From positions 14,182,753 to 14,246,752 of the forward strand of contig NC_066522.1 of the NCBI RefSeq assembly GCF_024679095.1: DNA of 64,000 nt, written 5' to 3'. The translations under genes and the position numbers were made by a program. A model generated the notes under the pieces. The model searched no databases. It was not told the DNA's origin and saw only the letters and a program-made list of their open reading frames with translations. Below, piece by piece: positions 30,972 through 41,141 of the stretch (position 1 is its first letter; every line of letters starts with the position of its first letter). This stretch comes from Eriocheir sinensis (taxonomy: Eukaryota > Arthropoda > Malacostraca > Decapoda > Varunidae).

Positions 30972-33900
30972 TCAGGTCACAGACTCAATGTCCACCTTGT
31001 GGCGCACGTGGCCCTGCAGCTCCCGCACCACCCACTCCAGCGCGTCGTAGTTCATCCGGCACTCCGCCAGCCGCAGCCTCCAGCACCCAGACCTGGCAGG
31101 GAGAAGGTGGTCACGGCCGGCACAGTCGCTCTGCCTCCCCTACCCGACATCCTTTGACAAAATATGCACATGGACATCATGGACATTGCTGATGAGTCTG
31201 GGAGCATTCATGCGCTGAGTGATACACAAACATTTTTTTTTTTTAAAGCCCATCTCCCCTTCTCTCACACTGTTCATAATAGATATAAATGAAGAGAGAG
31301 AGACTATTTCATATGGCTAACCTAGTAAGTATTTTACCTGTATTTCGGTAGGTCTGATAAATAGTACAAGAGACTCGCCCGGACCAGGCCCTCAGCTCAC
31401 CTGCCGCTCACGGTCCTTACGACGTTGACCAGCCACTCCCGCCGCGCGTCCGTCATGCCCACGAGGTGGATCTCCAGTGTCCCGTTGTGCTTCAGCTCAG
31501 ACAGCTCCTCCGGCAGGCAGTCAGGCGGCAAGGTCAGCGTCACGATCAGGCTTTTCACGCTTCTGTGGATCTTCTTCAGGCTGTTGCTGAGTGCTCTCAA
31601 AGCTCCCGAGGTTGAAATTCTCACTCGAATCGTTTTAAGATTTGTGAAGCCCGTCAATAGGTCCTCCACTTCAGCCTGTTTCCCTATGCCTCCTGCAAAG
31701 CTAGTCAAGTTGCCCCAGTGGTACAAGGCCTTTATAAAGTCACCAGAGGTATTATCGTGACCGCAAGATGTATGGCGCCAAAGGTAAAGTTCAACCTTAA
31801 TGAGTTTCCTTTGCCGTTTCCTGATGTGCTGGCCGGCACCTTCCAAAGAATCGAGGAAGCCCGGAATATCATGTGGCTCCATGATGCTTGATATATCAAT
31901 GGTCAGGCCTCTGATCCTGGCGGGCGTCAGACTCAGCAGCTGCAGCGCCGATGTGACGTTATTTTGGTTCAGCTGCCAGACTTTGTGTGGCAGTTTTTGC
32001 TCTCCAATAATTGTACCGATTTGTGGGTGATTTTGACTTTCGGAAAACATACTCCACCAAAAGTTGAAATTCGTCGGCTCGACACGCACTTTCTTCATAA
32101 TGTTAAATATATCATTTACCGCCGACACTGTCAAGATGTTCATGGCAGCCAGACGGCCGGTCAGGAAGGTAAGGAGCTCCTCCAGCTTGGGACATTCGTC
32201 CACTTGGCCTCCAATACTCGCCACGGTCATTCTGTTTTTCTGTATGCAGTCCGCAAGGTAGGTGGCGGCCAGATACCTCGCGTGAATCGGGTGCTGAAAG
32301 GCCACCTTCAGCTTCCACACCTCTAGGTCTTCGTCCAGATGACACAAGTGGAAACCAGAAAGAAGCTCCACAGCTTTTATCCCTTTCCCTTTACACTCTG
32401 CCTCGAGCCTTTCACAGATCTCCTCTGAGGCCACAGCACTCCCCTGCCTGAGCATGGCCCACGCCTGCTCACCAAGGCAGATCAGAAGTCTGTCTAGAAT
32501 GACCGGCAAGTCACTAACACCAATGAAATCTTTGCTTAAACGTTCTGCCAATTTAACCTGGAGCATGTAATATATCTCCTGATAGAGACCCGTCGTTGCC
32601 GTCAGTGTTTCCAAGCCATGGGTCCACAGGAACACCAGCAGGGCACACGCGAGGGGCATGTTCATGTACTGGTGCAAGATTTCACTCTGTCCACGACTGT
32701 ACATCAAATACTCTTTCCACTCTTGGTCGAATGTGATCTCATCTGTATTGAAAAATCTAAATATCTTCCCCGAAAACTCCTCTCGCTTCTGATCATCGAA
32801 GCCACGGATCTGGAGGGAGACGAGTTCTTTGTTGTGACGCCGGGCGAGACACACCACGTCCCTGTACAGCTCCGGCCGCGTGGTCAGGAGGATTCGTTTG
32901 TCAGGGAACTTGGCGAAAATCTCCTCTACAAGATCAGAGGAAACCCGGCTAGTCTCGTCGTAGCCATCAATGAGGAAGAGGACGTTAAGCTCCTTCAAGG
33001 TTGAGATAATGTGGTCTGCGTCCAGTCCTGCACACGTTAGAGGCAGCAGCTGGTCCAGCAGAAACTCTTTCAGGCGACTCGACCGAATGCGGCGAACATC
33101 TATGAGTAGCACTAGAGCGGTTCTTGCGAGGCAGTCCATTCCTGTCCCGCCCTTCAGCCACCGGTAGATGAGATACCGACACACTGCCGTCTTGCCGGAC
33201 CCAGCCAAGCCGTGCAGAAGCAACGCAGCAGGGGCACCACCCTGTTCTTTCTGCTTCGCCTCTGCTCGGGACAGTAGGTTTTTCAAAGGAACCGTTTCTT
33301 CGCCAATCTTTATGTCTGGTTCAGTAAAAATGTTTGCCAGATGGAAGTATGAGGGATCAGATTTTATCAGCTCATTGTGTCTTTCTCTCTCTTCCCAGGC
33401 AAATGGATTGAGGTTCCACAGGGCCTGGTACTGTTCTTCTAACTCTTGATAGCCTTTCACTGCCATCCTCAGAGTTCGATACTTTTCAATATCATCCTCG
33501 CTCAGCACACACTCCTCGTTAACGTGCTCCTCGCTGGCCAGAATGTTGTCTATCTCATGCTCTGTCACATGCAGCCTATCATAAAACTCCTCGTGGAAAG
33601 CTTGACTGATCCCTTTGTACACAGCCTCCAGAGCCAGGCGGAACGAGCGAAGCAGAGGGGCGGCGTCCACCCAGCCCTCGGCATGCCCCAGCACCACCTC
33701 CGTCACCAGCTCGCACAGTTTTCTAATGCCTGCCCTACATTTCTCACTCAGCCTCAAGTATAATCCTACGCACACTTTTGTCAGCACTTCGTATCCAAAG
33801 CACACATCGAAGTCGTTTTCCATAATGTTGCAGTGCAAGAGGGGGCGGTGCACGGGGCTCAGGATAGGTAAGGAGTCATTTCGCTTACACCGCTCAGCCA

Positions 33901-34123
33901 CCGGCATGGTCCCAAAGGAAGTGTTCATCCGTTCATCGGAGTAAAGTTCTCTCACCACCTCGCGTATGGCCCTCCGACAGACCACCCTCACACACTTGTG
34001 CAAAGTGCTTGGGTCATGGTGGGTGGAGGCGAGGGCGATGGCGGAGGGTGGAGGCTGGATGGTGGAGGATGTCCGCGTTCTCAAGAGATGCAGATCCCTT
34101 CCCCTTCTGTTTGCAGCCTCCAT
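30972..34123 (-). CDS. NACHT-domain (STAND/NLR-like) ATPase, two coding exons
   Basis: Predicted protein of 947 residues, probably a cytosolic signal-transducing ATPase of the STAND class. Coding exons are 34123-31401 and 31092-30972. The 308-base intron has donor CAG|GTGAGC and acceptor TCCCTGCCAG|G, with phase preserved. ATG 34123 is the first Met after an in-frame stop in the spliced leader and has G at -3 and +4. Visible motifs, numbered from this Met, are Walker A GLAGSGKT at about 305-312, Walker B LFLIDGYDE at about 382-390, sensor-like ILLTTRP at about 411-417, NMPLA at about 488-492 and a winged-helix-type motif FQHPIHARYLA at about 609-619. Residues 100-250 look helical and match nothing I know. 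The C-terminal 200 residues look like weak leucine-rich repeats. Ligand and effector domain are unknown. Canonical NLRs are scarce in insects. Confidence 0.85.
31093..31400 (-). other. Predicted terminal intron of the NACHT gene
   Basis: Minus-strand intron with GTGAGC at 31400-31395 and CCAG at 31096-31093. The TGA that ends the unspliced frame lies inside the donor itself (AG|GTGAGC). Splicing removes it and adds 39 residues plus a new stop at 30974-30972. Confidence 0.75.
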
Positions 34124-34177
34124 TGCGCTGCTGGTAATGTAATGCTGCTTGCTCACCCGTCCGCCCGTGGTCTCACT

Positions 34178-34251
34178 CTGGAAAGACAGAAGATAGTCTG
34201 AGGAGATAATAATAAAAATAATTCAAGATAAGATTTCCATCAATCTTTCTC

Positions 34252-34305
<54 letters not shown>

Positions 34306-35138
34306 CCTATACACCCTGCTGTCAGACCCTTCCCGGTAATGGAAGTCTGATCCAGAGAAACAAATTTCCTTCCTTCATTACACTGCAGGTTCTGGGGCCT
34401 CAAGGAACGTCTTGTCTCGCTGCTTCTCTTCGCCAGATTGCGCGTAGTACTTTACGGTTTTCCTATATGTGTTATCTCAGTAGCTCATCAGTGAGTGACC
34501 TTTATCTGACGAGGAAGTTCAGTGCATTTACTCGGTCCGAATTCAAGAAATTCTCCTTTTCTTTCCTTCAACCCTAGAACCATCTCCGTATGCTGTCCTA
34601 CATTCCGGTATCTCTTTTCTGTATTAAGGCGCCCCGTGCAGTCAGCTCTTTGTATTTGTTCACTGATAGCTTTATTTTCGTCTACAGTCGCATGTAAGTA
34701 AATATATAGACTAAGTTGATGTTTTGATAGAGCAATATATAGTCCCTGAAGAACATATGGATTTTTTTTTCGTAATCTTAACTGTCTGTGTTTAATAATG
34801 AAAATATGGTAGTTGTGCAAGACCACCGTTGAACATTTCCTAATCCTTTTTTTGTATTTTCAGTATTTTTGTGAATAATCATATGTTGCGGTACGAGATG
34901 TGGTTTCACGATAAAATATGTCCAAACTAACTGCTTCATATTATTTGCTACGACAACACAATTAACAATAAGAGCACTTCTCCATCCTCTCCAGTCCATT
35001 CTCTCGACATAGCCTAGAAACTTCCATATAAATCTACGTATCTCCCATCTCGCTCATACTCGCATGGATCTCGCTCGTATACTTACAAACCCTCGAAATG
35101 TTCTTAATGTGGCTCCAATATGAGGTAAAAATACTTAC
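34178..35138 (-). other. Predicted leader intron of the NACHT gene
   Basis: Donor AAAAG|GTAAGTATT at 35139/35138 and acceptor TTCTGTCTTTCCAG|A at 34178/34177 on the minus strand, giving a 961-base intron. A (GT)n microsatellite lies inside it at 34254-34302. In the exon upstream the reading frame is closed by TGA, so that exon is non-coding for the main protein. Confidence 0.65.
34254..34302. repeat. (GT)n microsatellite in the NACHT leader intron
   Basis: About 49 bp of GT. Confidence 0.96.
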
Positions 35139-35320
35139 CTTTTCTTTATGCAGGCTCAGAAAGTAAGGTCAAGCCCCGTCGCTGGGTGGCCCGTCGTTGC
35201 TTGCTGGCCGTGACTGTCATGCAGACCAGCGCGCCAGCCGCCGGCCCTCCGCTGCTGCTGCCGACGATAAGATAGACGTTGCTCTCAATGGCTCCAAGCT
35301 GATAGGACAACTACGGCAGA
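35139..35320 (-). other. Predicted 5' leader exon of the NACHT gene
   Basis: GC-richer segment ending at the strong donor AAAAG|GTAAGT. The 5' limit is not visible; 35320 is a guess. It contains a short upstream frame described separately. No TATA box is obvious. Confidence 0.45.
35146..35220 (-). CDS. Upstream ORF in the NACHT leader, 24 codons
   Basis: ATG at 35220 opens a 24-codon frame (MTVTASKQRRATQRRG...) that ends in TAA 9 bases before the splice donor. It is rich in Arg, Gln and Thr and matches nothing I know. As the only ATG seen in this leader exon it could lower translation of the NACHT protein. Whether it lies in the mRNA depends on the transcription start, which is not known. 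Confidence 0.35.
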   Translation of the reverse strand: MTVTASKQRRATQRRGLTLLSEPA

Positions 35321-36830
35321 TTAAAACAACACGAGTGGAAAAGTCCTCCCCCACTATCGCATCATACAACATTTTTTTTAACCTCTAGTGTGTTGCGTTT
35401 TATCTATTTGGTATATACATAGACTAGAAATGAAGTCGTATGTATTTATTGTAGGGGTGAAGCTCGGTGTAGCATGTTGAAATTGAAGGAAATGCCCCAA
35501 GCCGTGCTGTGTTGCGGCTCCCAAATCTGAACTTTCCCATACACTCTCCTCGATGCCCTTATGGTGCACGCTCTAAAGTCTGTCTACTGCTTCCCTCCTC
35601 GCCTAACCCTAGCCCATTTATTTTTTATATTGTTTTATAGTTCATTCTCTTATTTAAGTTTTATATCGCAGAGATTAATATTCAACCGCAAATGACGATA
35701 AAGCTGACTGGTGCATCAGGCGTAGACACATTATAGGCCTCTCGTCCCTTACCAGATTTCTCCAATGACTTTCAGGTACAGTGTTAGCCCTAACGTTGTA
35801 GCCTATATTTATCAATTTAAATATGCTAACGTACCAGACTGAATCTTTAAAATTTACGTGTGTTCATCCACTTAGTTCAGCGTACTTTGGACAGTATTAA
35901 CCAATTCAAGACTACTTACAAATTATATCAAATTTCATCTTAGAGCAAAAGCTATTATGAGGGGTCAATCTCCTTAATTAACGATCCCACTTAATTAACA
36001 GACGCCCATGCACGCTCTCGTCTGCCGTAAGTTTTTCTCTTGTATTACATGTCAAAGAAAGTTGGGTGCTCTAAGCGAATATAACTTGTTAGCTAAATTA
36101 TCCCTCGAAGGCATATTTTAAATGACAAAAAATATATTATATTTTCAGTTTTGATCAAAAATGAATTAGTTTTCTGTGTAGACTTTGAAACGGACGAGAT
36201 ATTAAGCACATGATTAAATTGATAAAAATGTAACATATTTCCTTTCATCGTTAATAAAAGAAGACATGAGATCAATATACCAGCAAAGAAAGTCTCGTGG
36301 TTATAACAAAGGAATGCTCGCAAACAACATATTTTTACTGCGCTCTTTCAAGATCCAACAAATTTAACACACTAAAGCACCAGAACGGAAAGAAAGATAA
36401 TAAGCTTGATGTACCGAATTATTCATAATATTCCTGGGATTAGAAATAGTTGTAGCTCATATTTAGTATAACCCATCTATTCACTCACAAAATGGGAGCT
36501 ATATACAGAGGAAAAGCATACCACTGTACAATTATCTAGGACTTAAATGGGTATTACATTACATTCCACGCCTCAGCATAGCGATCTGTCTATTTTATAC
36601 ATTAAGAACTACCCACTACAGCCGATGACATGGTGCATATACTTCCCTAGTGATTTCAATACACTACCATGGTCAGCGTAGGCATTTAAGCTAGAATAAC
36701 ATTGGTCATTGATATGATAAAGAGAATAAGACCCATGGATGCGTCACTGGTCGTGGTTCACCCAGAGAAATGACAGCACTGCTAACTAACTATATGGGGA
36801 GCATACGCCCGGGCACATCGCTACACTCAC
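35321..36830. other. Intergenic region upstream of the NACHT gene
   Basis: AT-rich sequence with no recognised exon or repeat. It should contain the NACHT promoter, but no core element stands out. Confidence 0.35.
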
Positions 36831-37055
36831 TCACCGCCTATACCCCTGACGGTCCCTCCGAGCCAGCCCCCACGCAACGACTTCATCCATCCCAAGCCCC
36901 TCCCGGCAGAATCGATCAACTTGCCTCACCCATGAGTTACGTGGGCGTCCCCTTGGTCTCCTCCACACAGGGTTGTCTGGTACAGGAACAACCCTATGAG
37001 CTCTTGGTACCAACGGCATCGACACGCCTCTCAAGTCATTAGTGGGCCCGTACAT
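36831..37055 (-). pseudogene. LINE reverse-transcriptase C-terminal relic
   Basis: The minus-strand frame contains RGRPRNSWVRQVDRFCREGL followed by GMDEVVAWGLARRDRQGYRR. The order GRPRxSW...D...A...A.DR..W/Y is typical of the extreme C-terminal tail of non-LTR retrotransposon ORF2 proteins. The catalytic part is absent, as expected for a 5'-truncated insertion. The clade is not resolved. Confidence 0.6.
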
Positions 37056-37399
37056 GTCTCAGCCGGGGACCACAAATTACTTAAAGATTCGAATATTTGT
37101 CGGCCTGCAACCTGCGTAGCGGCAATACTGGGAACATAATATTGACTGAACTGCACAGCCTACAGTTTGGATCAGCTTACAAGGGAATAGCCTACATTAG
37201 ACCTCTCGCCAAGGGAGCCTGTACACCAAAAACTACTCTAGGGTTTTCATTCCTGCTGGCATTCAGAAGCAGTCTAGCACATCTCGCGCCCTGTCTCGGA
37301 TAAACAGTTTTATTAACCTGCGCAGTCGGGTTACAGGGCATTTGGAGGGCACACGAGGGGCACACCATCCGCCACAAGGACACAGTGGTCGTCCCTCAC

Positions 37400-37472
37400 C
37401 GCGTCACGGGGCGTCACGGGTTAGTAGCCCCGAGCGGCGGAGGCAAACACACACTGACGTGTCGCTGCCAAC
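37400..37472 (+). promoter_or_regulatory. BET1L proximal promoter with three TGACG-type sites
   Basis: GCGTCACGGG occurs twice head to tail at 37401-37420, and TGACGTGT occurs at 37455-37462, all within 75 bp of the BET1L start codon. The core TGACG on either strand is the CRE/ATF half site. The stretch is GC-richer than its surroundings and TATA-less, as expected for a housekeeping gene. The transcription start is not determined. Confidence 0.4.
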
Positions 37473-40400
37473 ATGGCTAGTTGGGGAGGTGAGGCAATTT
37501 TCCATGTTAATAATCATGTAACTCTGGAGGGCAGGATAATTTCTCAGCTTTCAACCGTTGAATAAGATAATGAAGTTTAAAAGATGCTGCTGTGCGATTC
37601 CCCAAGACAGCTGTGAGGTGTCTTCAGGGTGAGGAAAATTTGCACGCGAAAATTTTGCGAGGCAAGACCCAAAGCGAGCACCAGGAAATGTTAATTGCGT
37701 CGTGTGTCGAGAATATGTGGAGCAATCAACCAAAAACGAGTGCAACACTTAAAATAATACTAGAATTTGAAAGGTGAATTACTAATAACATTAAAACAGG
37801 AAGAAATATTCAACTAAAAAGCCACAATATTGTCAGATGCACATCACCAGTAGACCTTATCCCATATTAGACGAATCCTGACTTACCCTGGATCATAAGT
37901 TAATACAACCACATATCATTACAGCATTATATCAGTCACTGACCAATGTGTAAAATTATGCAAAAGTCCTGTACTGAGAGTTTTCACCAATTATCGGACA
38001 AAAATTCAGAGGACAAATTCAATGAACATAAACTCACCAATTAAATGCAAAGGAGGACAAAAACTCACCAAAATAAAACAAAAGTAAACTAACCTAATTT
38101 AATTCGATGAGCTTTTGCTCCCCTTTCCATTTAATCGGTGAGTGAATGCGGTGAGGTTCTGCCGTATGAGTTTTTGTTTGCACCCCATTTTCACCACCAC
38201 ACAGTATATCTAATGTTAAACTGTAAATATTGAAAGTCCAAAGTATGATTCAAGTGTTCTGAATTTAAATTAAATGCAAGAATACTACAAGTATAAAGAT
38301 AAATATATTTTTATATTTTAGATAACATGTATTGCAAGTAGAATCCATCAGTTAACACTTCCTAATGGGTAAATATCTATCCCAGAAAGTGAAGGTTTTG
38401 GTTTATCCTCATAATTAGGATATGACACGGAGACTTCCCTAAAGACGAACATTTGTGCTGCGAGCTTTCGATGATACAAACAATTTGCAGTGGTTGAAAT
38501 TTGGGGCGTAAGGCTTAGTTTGTGGTCCATCGCATGTAGGTTGCAGTGTTATGCAGGATGCGCCGAGATATAAGCAATAGTGTGTTACTCTAGCAGCATC
38601 TCTTGTATGTGTCCTTGTGCTCTTCACAAATTAATTTGTGATTATTGCACCCCAATATGTCTGGTGTTAAGCACAAAAGCAGTGGTGATGCAAGTGGTAG
38701 TGTTAAGAAGTGCCAGGCCATCACAATGGAAACAAAAATGGACATAATAAAGAAAGTAGAGTGAGATGAAAAGTGGTGAGTGTCATCGATTAGTTTCGCT
38801 TCGCCACTTAAAGTCAGCCTATGTACACCAGCTTTGACAATTTTTCAAGGTAAGATTATTGATCTTATTCAAGTTATTATAATACTTCATTTATTCCACA
38901 TGTTTGCCAGTGCACAGTATGTATTTTTCCTGTTTTCGCATATATATTTACACTGTGTACACTTACATGTTACTCGATGTTGACACATAAATATGCTACA
39001 TTACTACTTTACTTATGAACAAAAGGACTTACGGAGAACCGCTCAGAACTGAACGTGTTTGTAAGTAGGGTAGACTGTGCTGTAAAGGTCATCAGTATCC
39101 CTTATAGAGGAGAGTGTGGTGGAAGGTGAGTTCAATCAAACAAAGATGTTTTGTATTGTTTGATCTGGTGAGGTCATTATTCTCATTAAACATATGTACC
39201 TCAAGTACACCATTAGTGAGCAGTGAAGTTGAGCATGTTTACTTTTATTGTATTTCAGTAGTTTATAATTGATGTTGTCATGGTTTTCAGGTGCGGAAGA
39301 GCAGGAGCTTGACTCTCGTAATCAACAGCGAGCCTATGCACTTGCAGGCAAAGTTTCAGCTCTTCGAGGAGTAAGTTCATGAAAAATTTTGTAATATGTA
39401 GATTATTGTTTCTTGAGATTATGTAACTGCTGAAATTATTAGACTATTTAATATGTGCTCTGGTATAGGGGTTAGCATGCCTAGCTTATGAATCTGTTGG
39501 CCAAGATTTGATCCCAGCCAAGACAGTAAAGTAAACTTAACAAGGTAAATATCATTATAAGATAAAGGACAGAAGTGGTAATTGCACAATTACTGCCCAG
39601 GAAAACCACAAAGCAAGCTGCTTGAAGGTAAAATTAAACCAAGGGCTGAGTTGTTTAGCAAGTTGTTAATAGTATCAGTTCACTTTTCAGTGGCAATAAA
39701 GCACTGGGGTTACTTGGGCAGCAAGCTCCCAATAACTCCAGATTTGGGGTTTACATATTGAAAATACATATGTGTACTTCTAAGCCCTCATTAGAAATGG
39801 AAATTTTGGGGTCATATGATACACTGCTTGCCTTGCACACCAGTCAGTACAGTATGTTGTTATGTGAGACATGTCATTAGAAATTCTCTACCAAGACATC
39901 CTATTGATTCAAAAGCAAAAGAGGCCTCTTGTCATTGTCAGTGCCCACAGTACTTTTGTTTCTCCATGTGTTCCATTACTTTATCTCTTTACTAAGTAGC
40001 TGTCTGATTGGAGGCTAATATTCCCACAAAACAAATTGGCCATCATATTCATTGTTCTTATGTAGGTACTGTGGCCAGCATTTCCTTACCAGATATACGA
40101 GGTAAACTGCATCTTAAACATGACAGAAATAAGTAAGCTTCCTGAACTGTGTCACTAAATTACTTATTTCTTTTGATTATTATTATTATTTTTATTTATT
40201 TATTTATTTTTTTTACGTCGCAGCCTATTGCGCTGTTAGGCTTTTTCACTGGTGGGGGCCTGATGGTCGGCCCAGCCTGTTGTGGCGCAGGCAAGTGTTT
40301 ATAGTGGCGCCATCTTGTTTTGGCTCATACTGCCCCCCGGAGCTCATCTTTGAGCCTCTCTTTGGAGAGGTAATCTTGAGTCCAGGTTGATAGGTGGTCT

Positions 40401-41072
40401 TCAGGGCAGCATGTGGATAGCCTTAGGCCACTCGGCGGTGACTGAAAAATCCCAGTTGTGTGGCGGCCAGGATTTGAACCCGCGTCATTCCTGGATCTCC
40501 CAGACGCGGCGCCAGCACGCTAACCACTCAGCCACCGCCTCCCACATTCTTTCCTTGATTATCATATACACAACAATGTATATGAGATGATTACAAATTA
40601 AGGTCACTTACTACATTTTGTTCTCATATTCTAACTATTGCATTTATAGTTGTTGTGCTATGTTTCTTATGCTCTTATTAACATTGTTGATTAAGGTCAT
40701 TACATTTTGTTTTCATATTCTAACTATTACATATATCAGCTATTGTGCTATGTTTCTTATATTCTTATTAACATTGTTGATTGAGTATGACTATCATGTT
40801 TAAGAATCTGGTATAATATTTTCCATTCATATTTCCATCAGCTCGCTCTTGACATTGAGAATGAAGCTTATGAACACAACAGACTTCTTGATGGGATCGG
40901 CAATGACTTCTCCAGTAGTGACGGGCTGCTGTCAGGCAGCATCAATAGGGTCAAGAATCTCCTTTCATCTGGTCGCCAAAACCGCAAGGTTATGTGTTAC
41001 ACAGCTGGTTTTGTTGTGTTGTTTCTTATTCTATTTTGGTACCTTATTTCAAAAGCATTATCTAGTACATAG
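37473..41072 (+). CDS. BET1-like Golgi Qc-SNARE (BET1L/GS15), three coding exons
   Basis: BET1L is a tail-anchored SNARE of the Golgi that pairs with syntaxin-5, GOS28 and Ykt6 in intra-Golgi and endosome-to-Golgi fusion. Coding exons are 37473-37488, 39291-39370 and 40842-41072, with junctions GGAG|GTGAGG, TTTTCAG|GT, GAGGA|GTAAGT and CCATCAG|CTC. Phases match and yield 108 residues, close to the usual 111. ATG 37473 follows an in-frame TGA and has A at -3 and G at +4. The SNARE helix covers residues 10-75, including KVSALRGLALDI and NRLLDG. QNRK lies just before a C-terminal membrane anchor at about 82-101, leaving a short lumenal tail. The zero-layer position, usually Gln, is His44 (codon CAC at 40875-40877). 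Identification rests on remembered BET1L sequences, not an alignment. Confidence 0.9.
38657..38800 (+). pseudogene. Tigger/pogo-like transposase N-terminal relic
   Basis: ATG 38657 opens a 35-codon frame ending AITMETKMDIIKKVE before TGA at 38762. This matches the start of the CENP-B-type DNA-binding domain of Tigger/pogo/jerky transposases (pattern ITLExKxxIIKxxExGEK). The stop replaces an expected Arg codon, consistent with CpG decay. The rest of the transposase is missing. The relic lies in BET1L intron 1 in sense orientation. Confidence 0.6.
39005..39076 (+). mobile_element. Possible 3' terminal region of the Tigger-like element
   Basis: The sequence ACTTACGGAGAACCGC...GTTTGTAAGTAGGGTAGACT resembles the ACTTACGAA...TTCGTAAGT.G inverted-repeat style found near Tigger ends. 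With the transposase relic at 38657 it suggests an internally deleted copy. The left terminal repeat was not found, so the limits are uncertain. Confidence 0.35.
39456..39700 (+). mobile_element. tRNA-derived SINE in BET1L intron 2
   Basis: A tRNA-like head shows an A-box-like TGGTATAGGGGTTAGCATG at about 39461-39479 and a B-box-like GATTTGATCCCAGCC at about 39506-39520, with spacing near that of a tRNA gene. The anticodon arm cannot fold as a proper tRNA, so this is a SINE head rather than a tRNA gene. The 3' limit is approximate. Confidence 0.5.
40192..40545 (-). mobile_element. tRNA-derived SINE, minus strand, in BET1L intron 2
   Basis: Read on the minus strand, the head at about 40545 begins GGGAGGCGGTGGCTGAGTGG with A box TGGCTGAGTGGTTAGC, then B box GGGTTCAAATCC near 40477. 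The body is about 270 bp, and the 3' end is an A-rich tail of ATAAATAA type (seen as T-rich on the plus strand at 40187-40215). The flanks TTCTTTTGATTAT and TTCTTTCCTTGATTAT may be an imperfect target duplication. The head is degenerate, so it is not a functional tRNA. Confidence 0.7.
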
Positions 41073-41135
41073 TTTTAAGTATAGACTAACTGTGTTGTGA
41101 AATGTGAAATGTATCTTTGTGATCTGCATTTGACT

Positions 41136-41141
41136 ATTAAA
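41136..41141 (+). terminator. Poly(A) signal ATTAAA of BET1L
   Basis: ATTAAA, the commonest variant signal, 64 bases after the BET1L stop codon in an AT-rich context. It implies a short 3' UTR. Confidence 0.5.

Noticed and set aside
30801..31192. Plus-strand frames of 60-118 codons over the NACHT 3' region
   Set aside because: They are the reverse strand of the predicted terminal exon, intron and 3' UTR of the minus-strand gene.
39456..39525. Possible functional tRNA gene
   Set aside because: A and B boxes are present, but the acceptor and anticodon stems do not pair as in a tRNA, so it is a SINE head.
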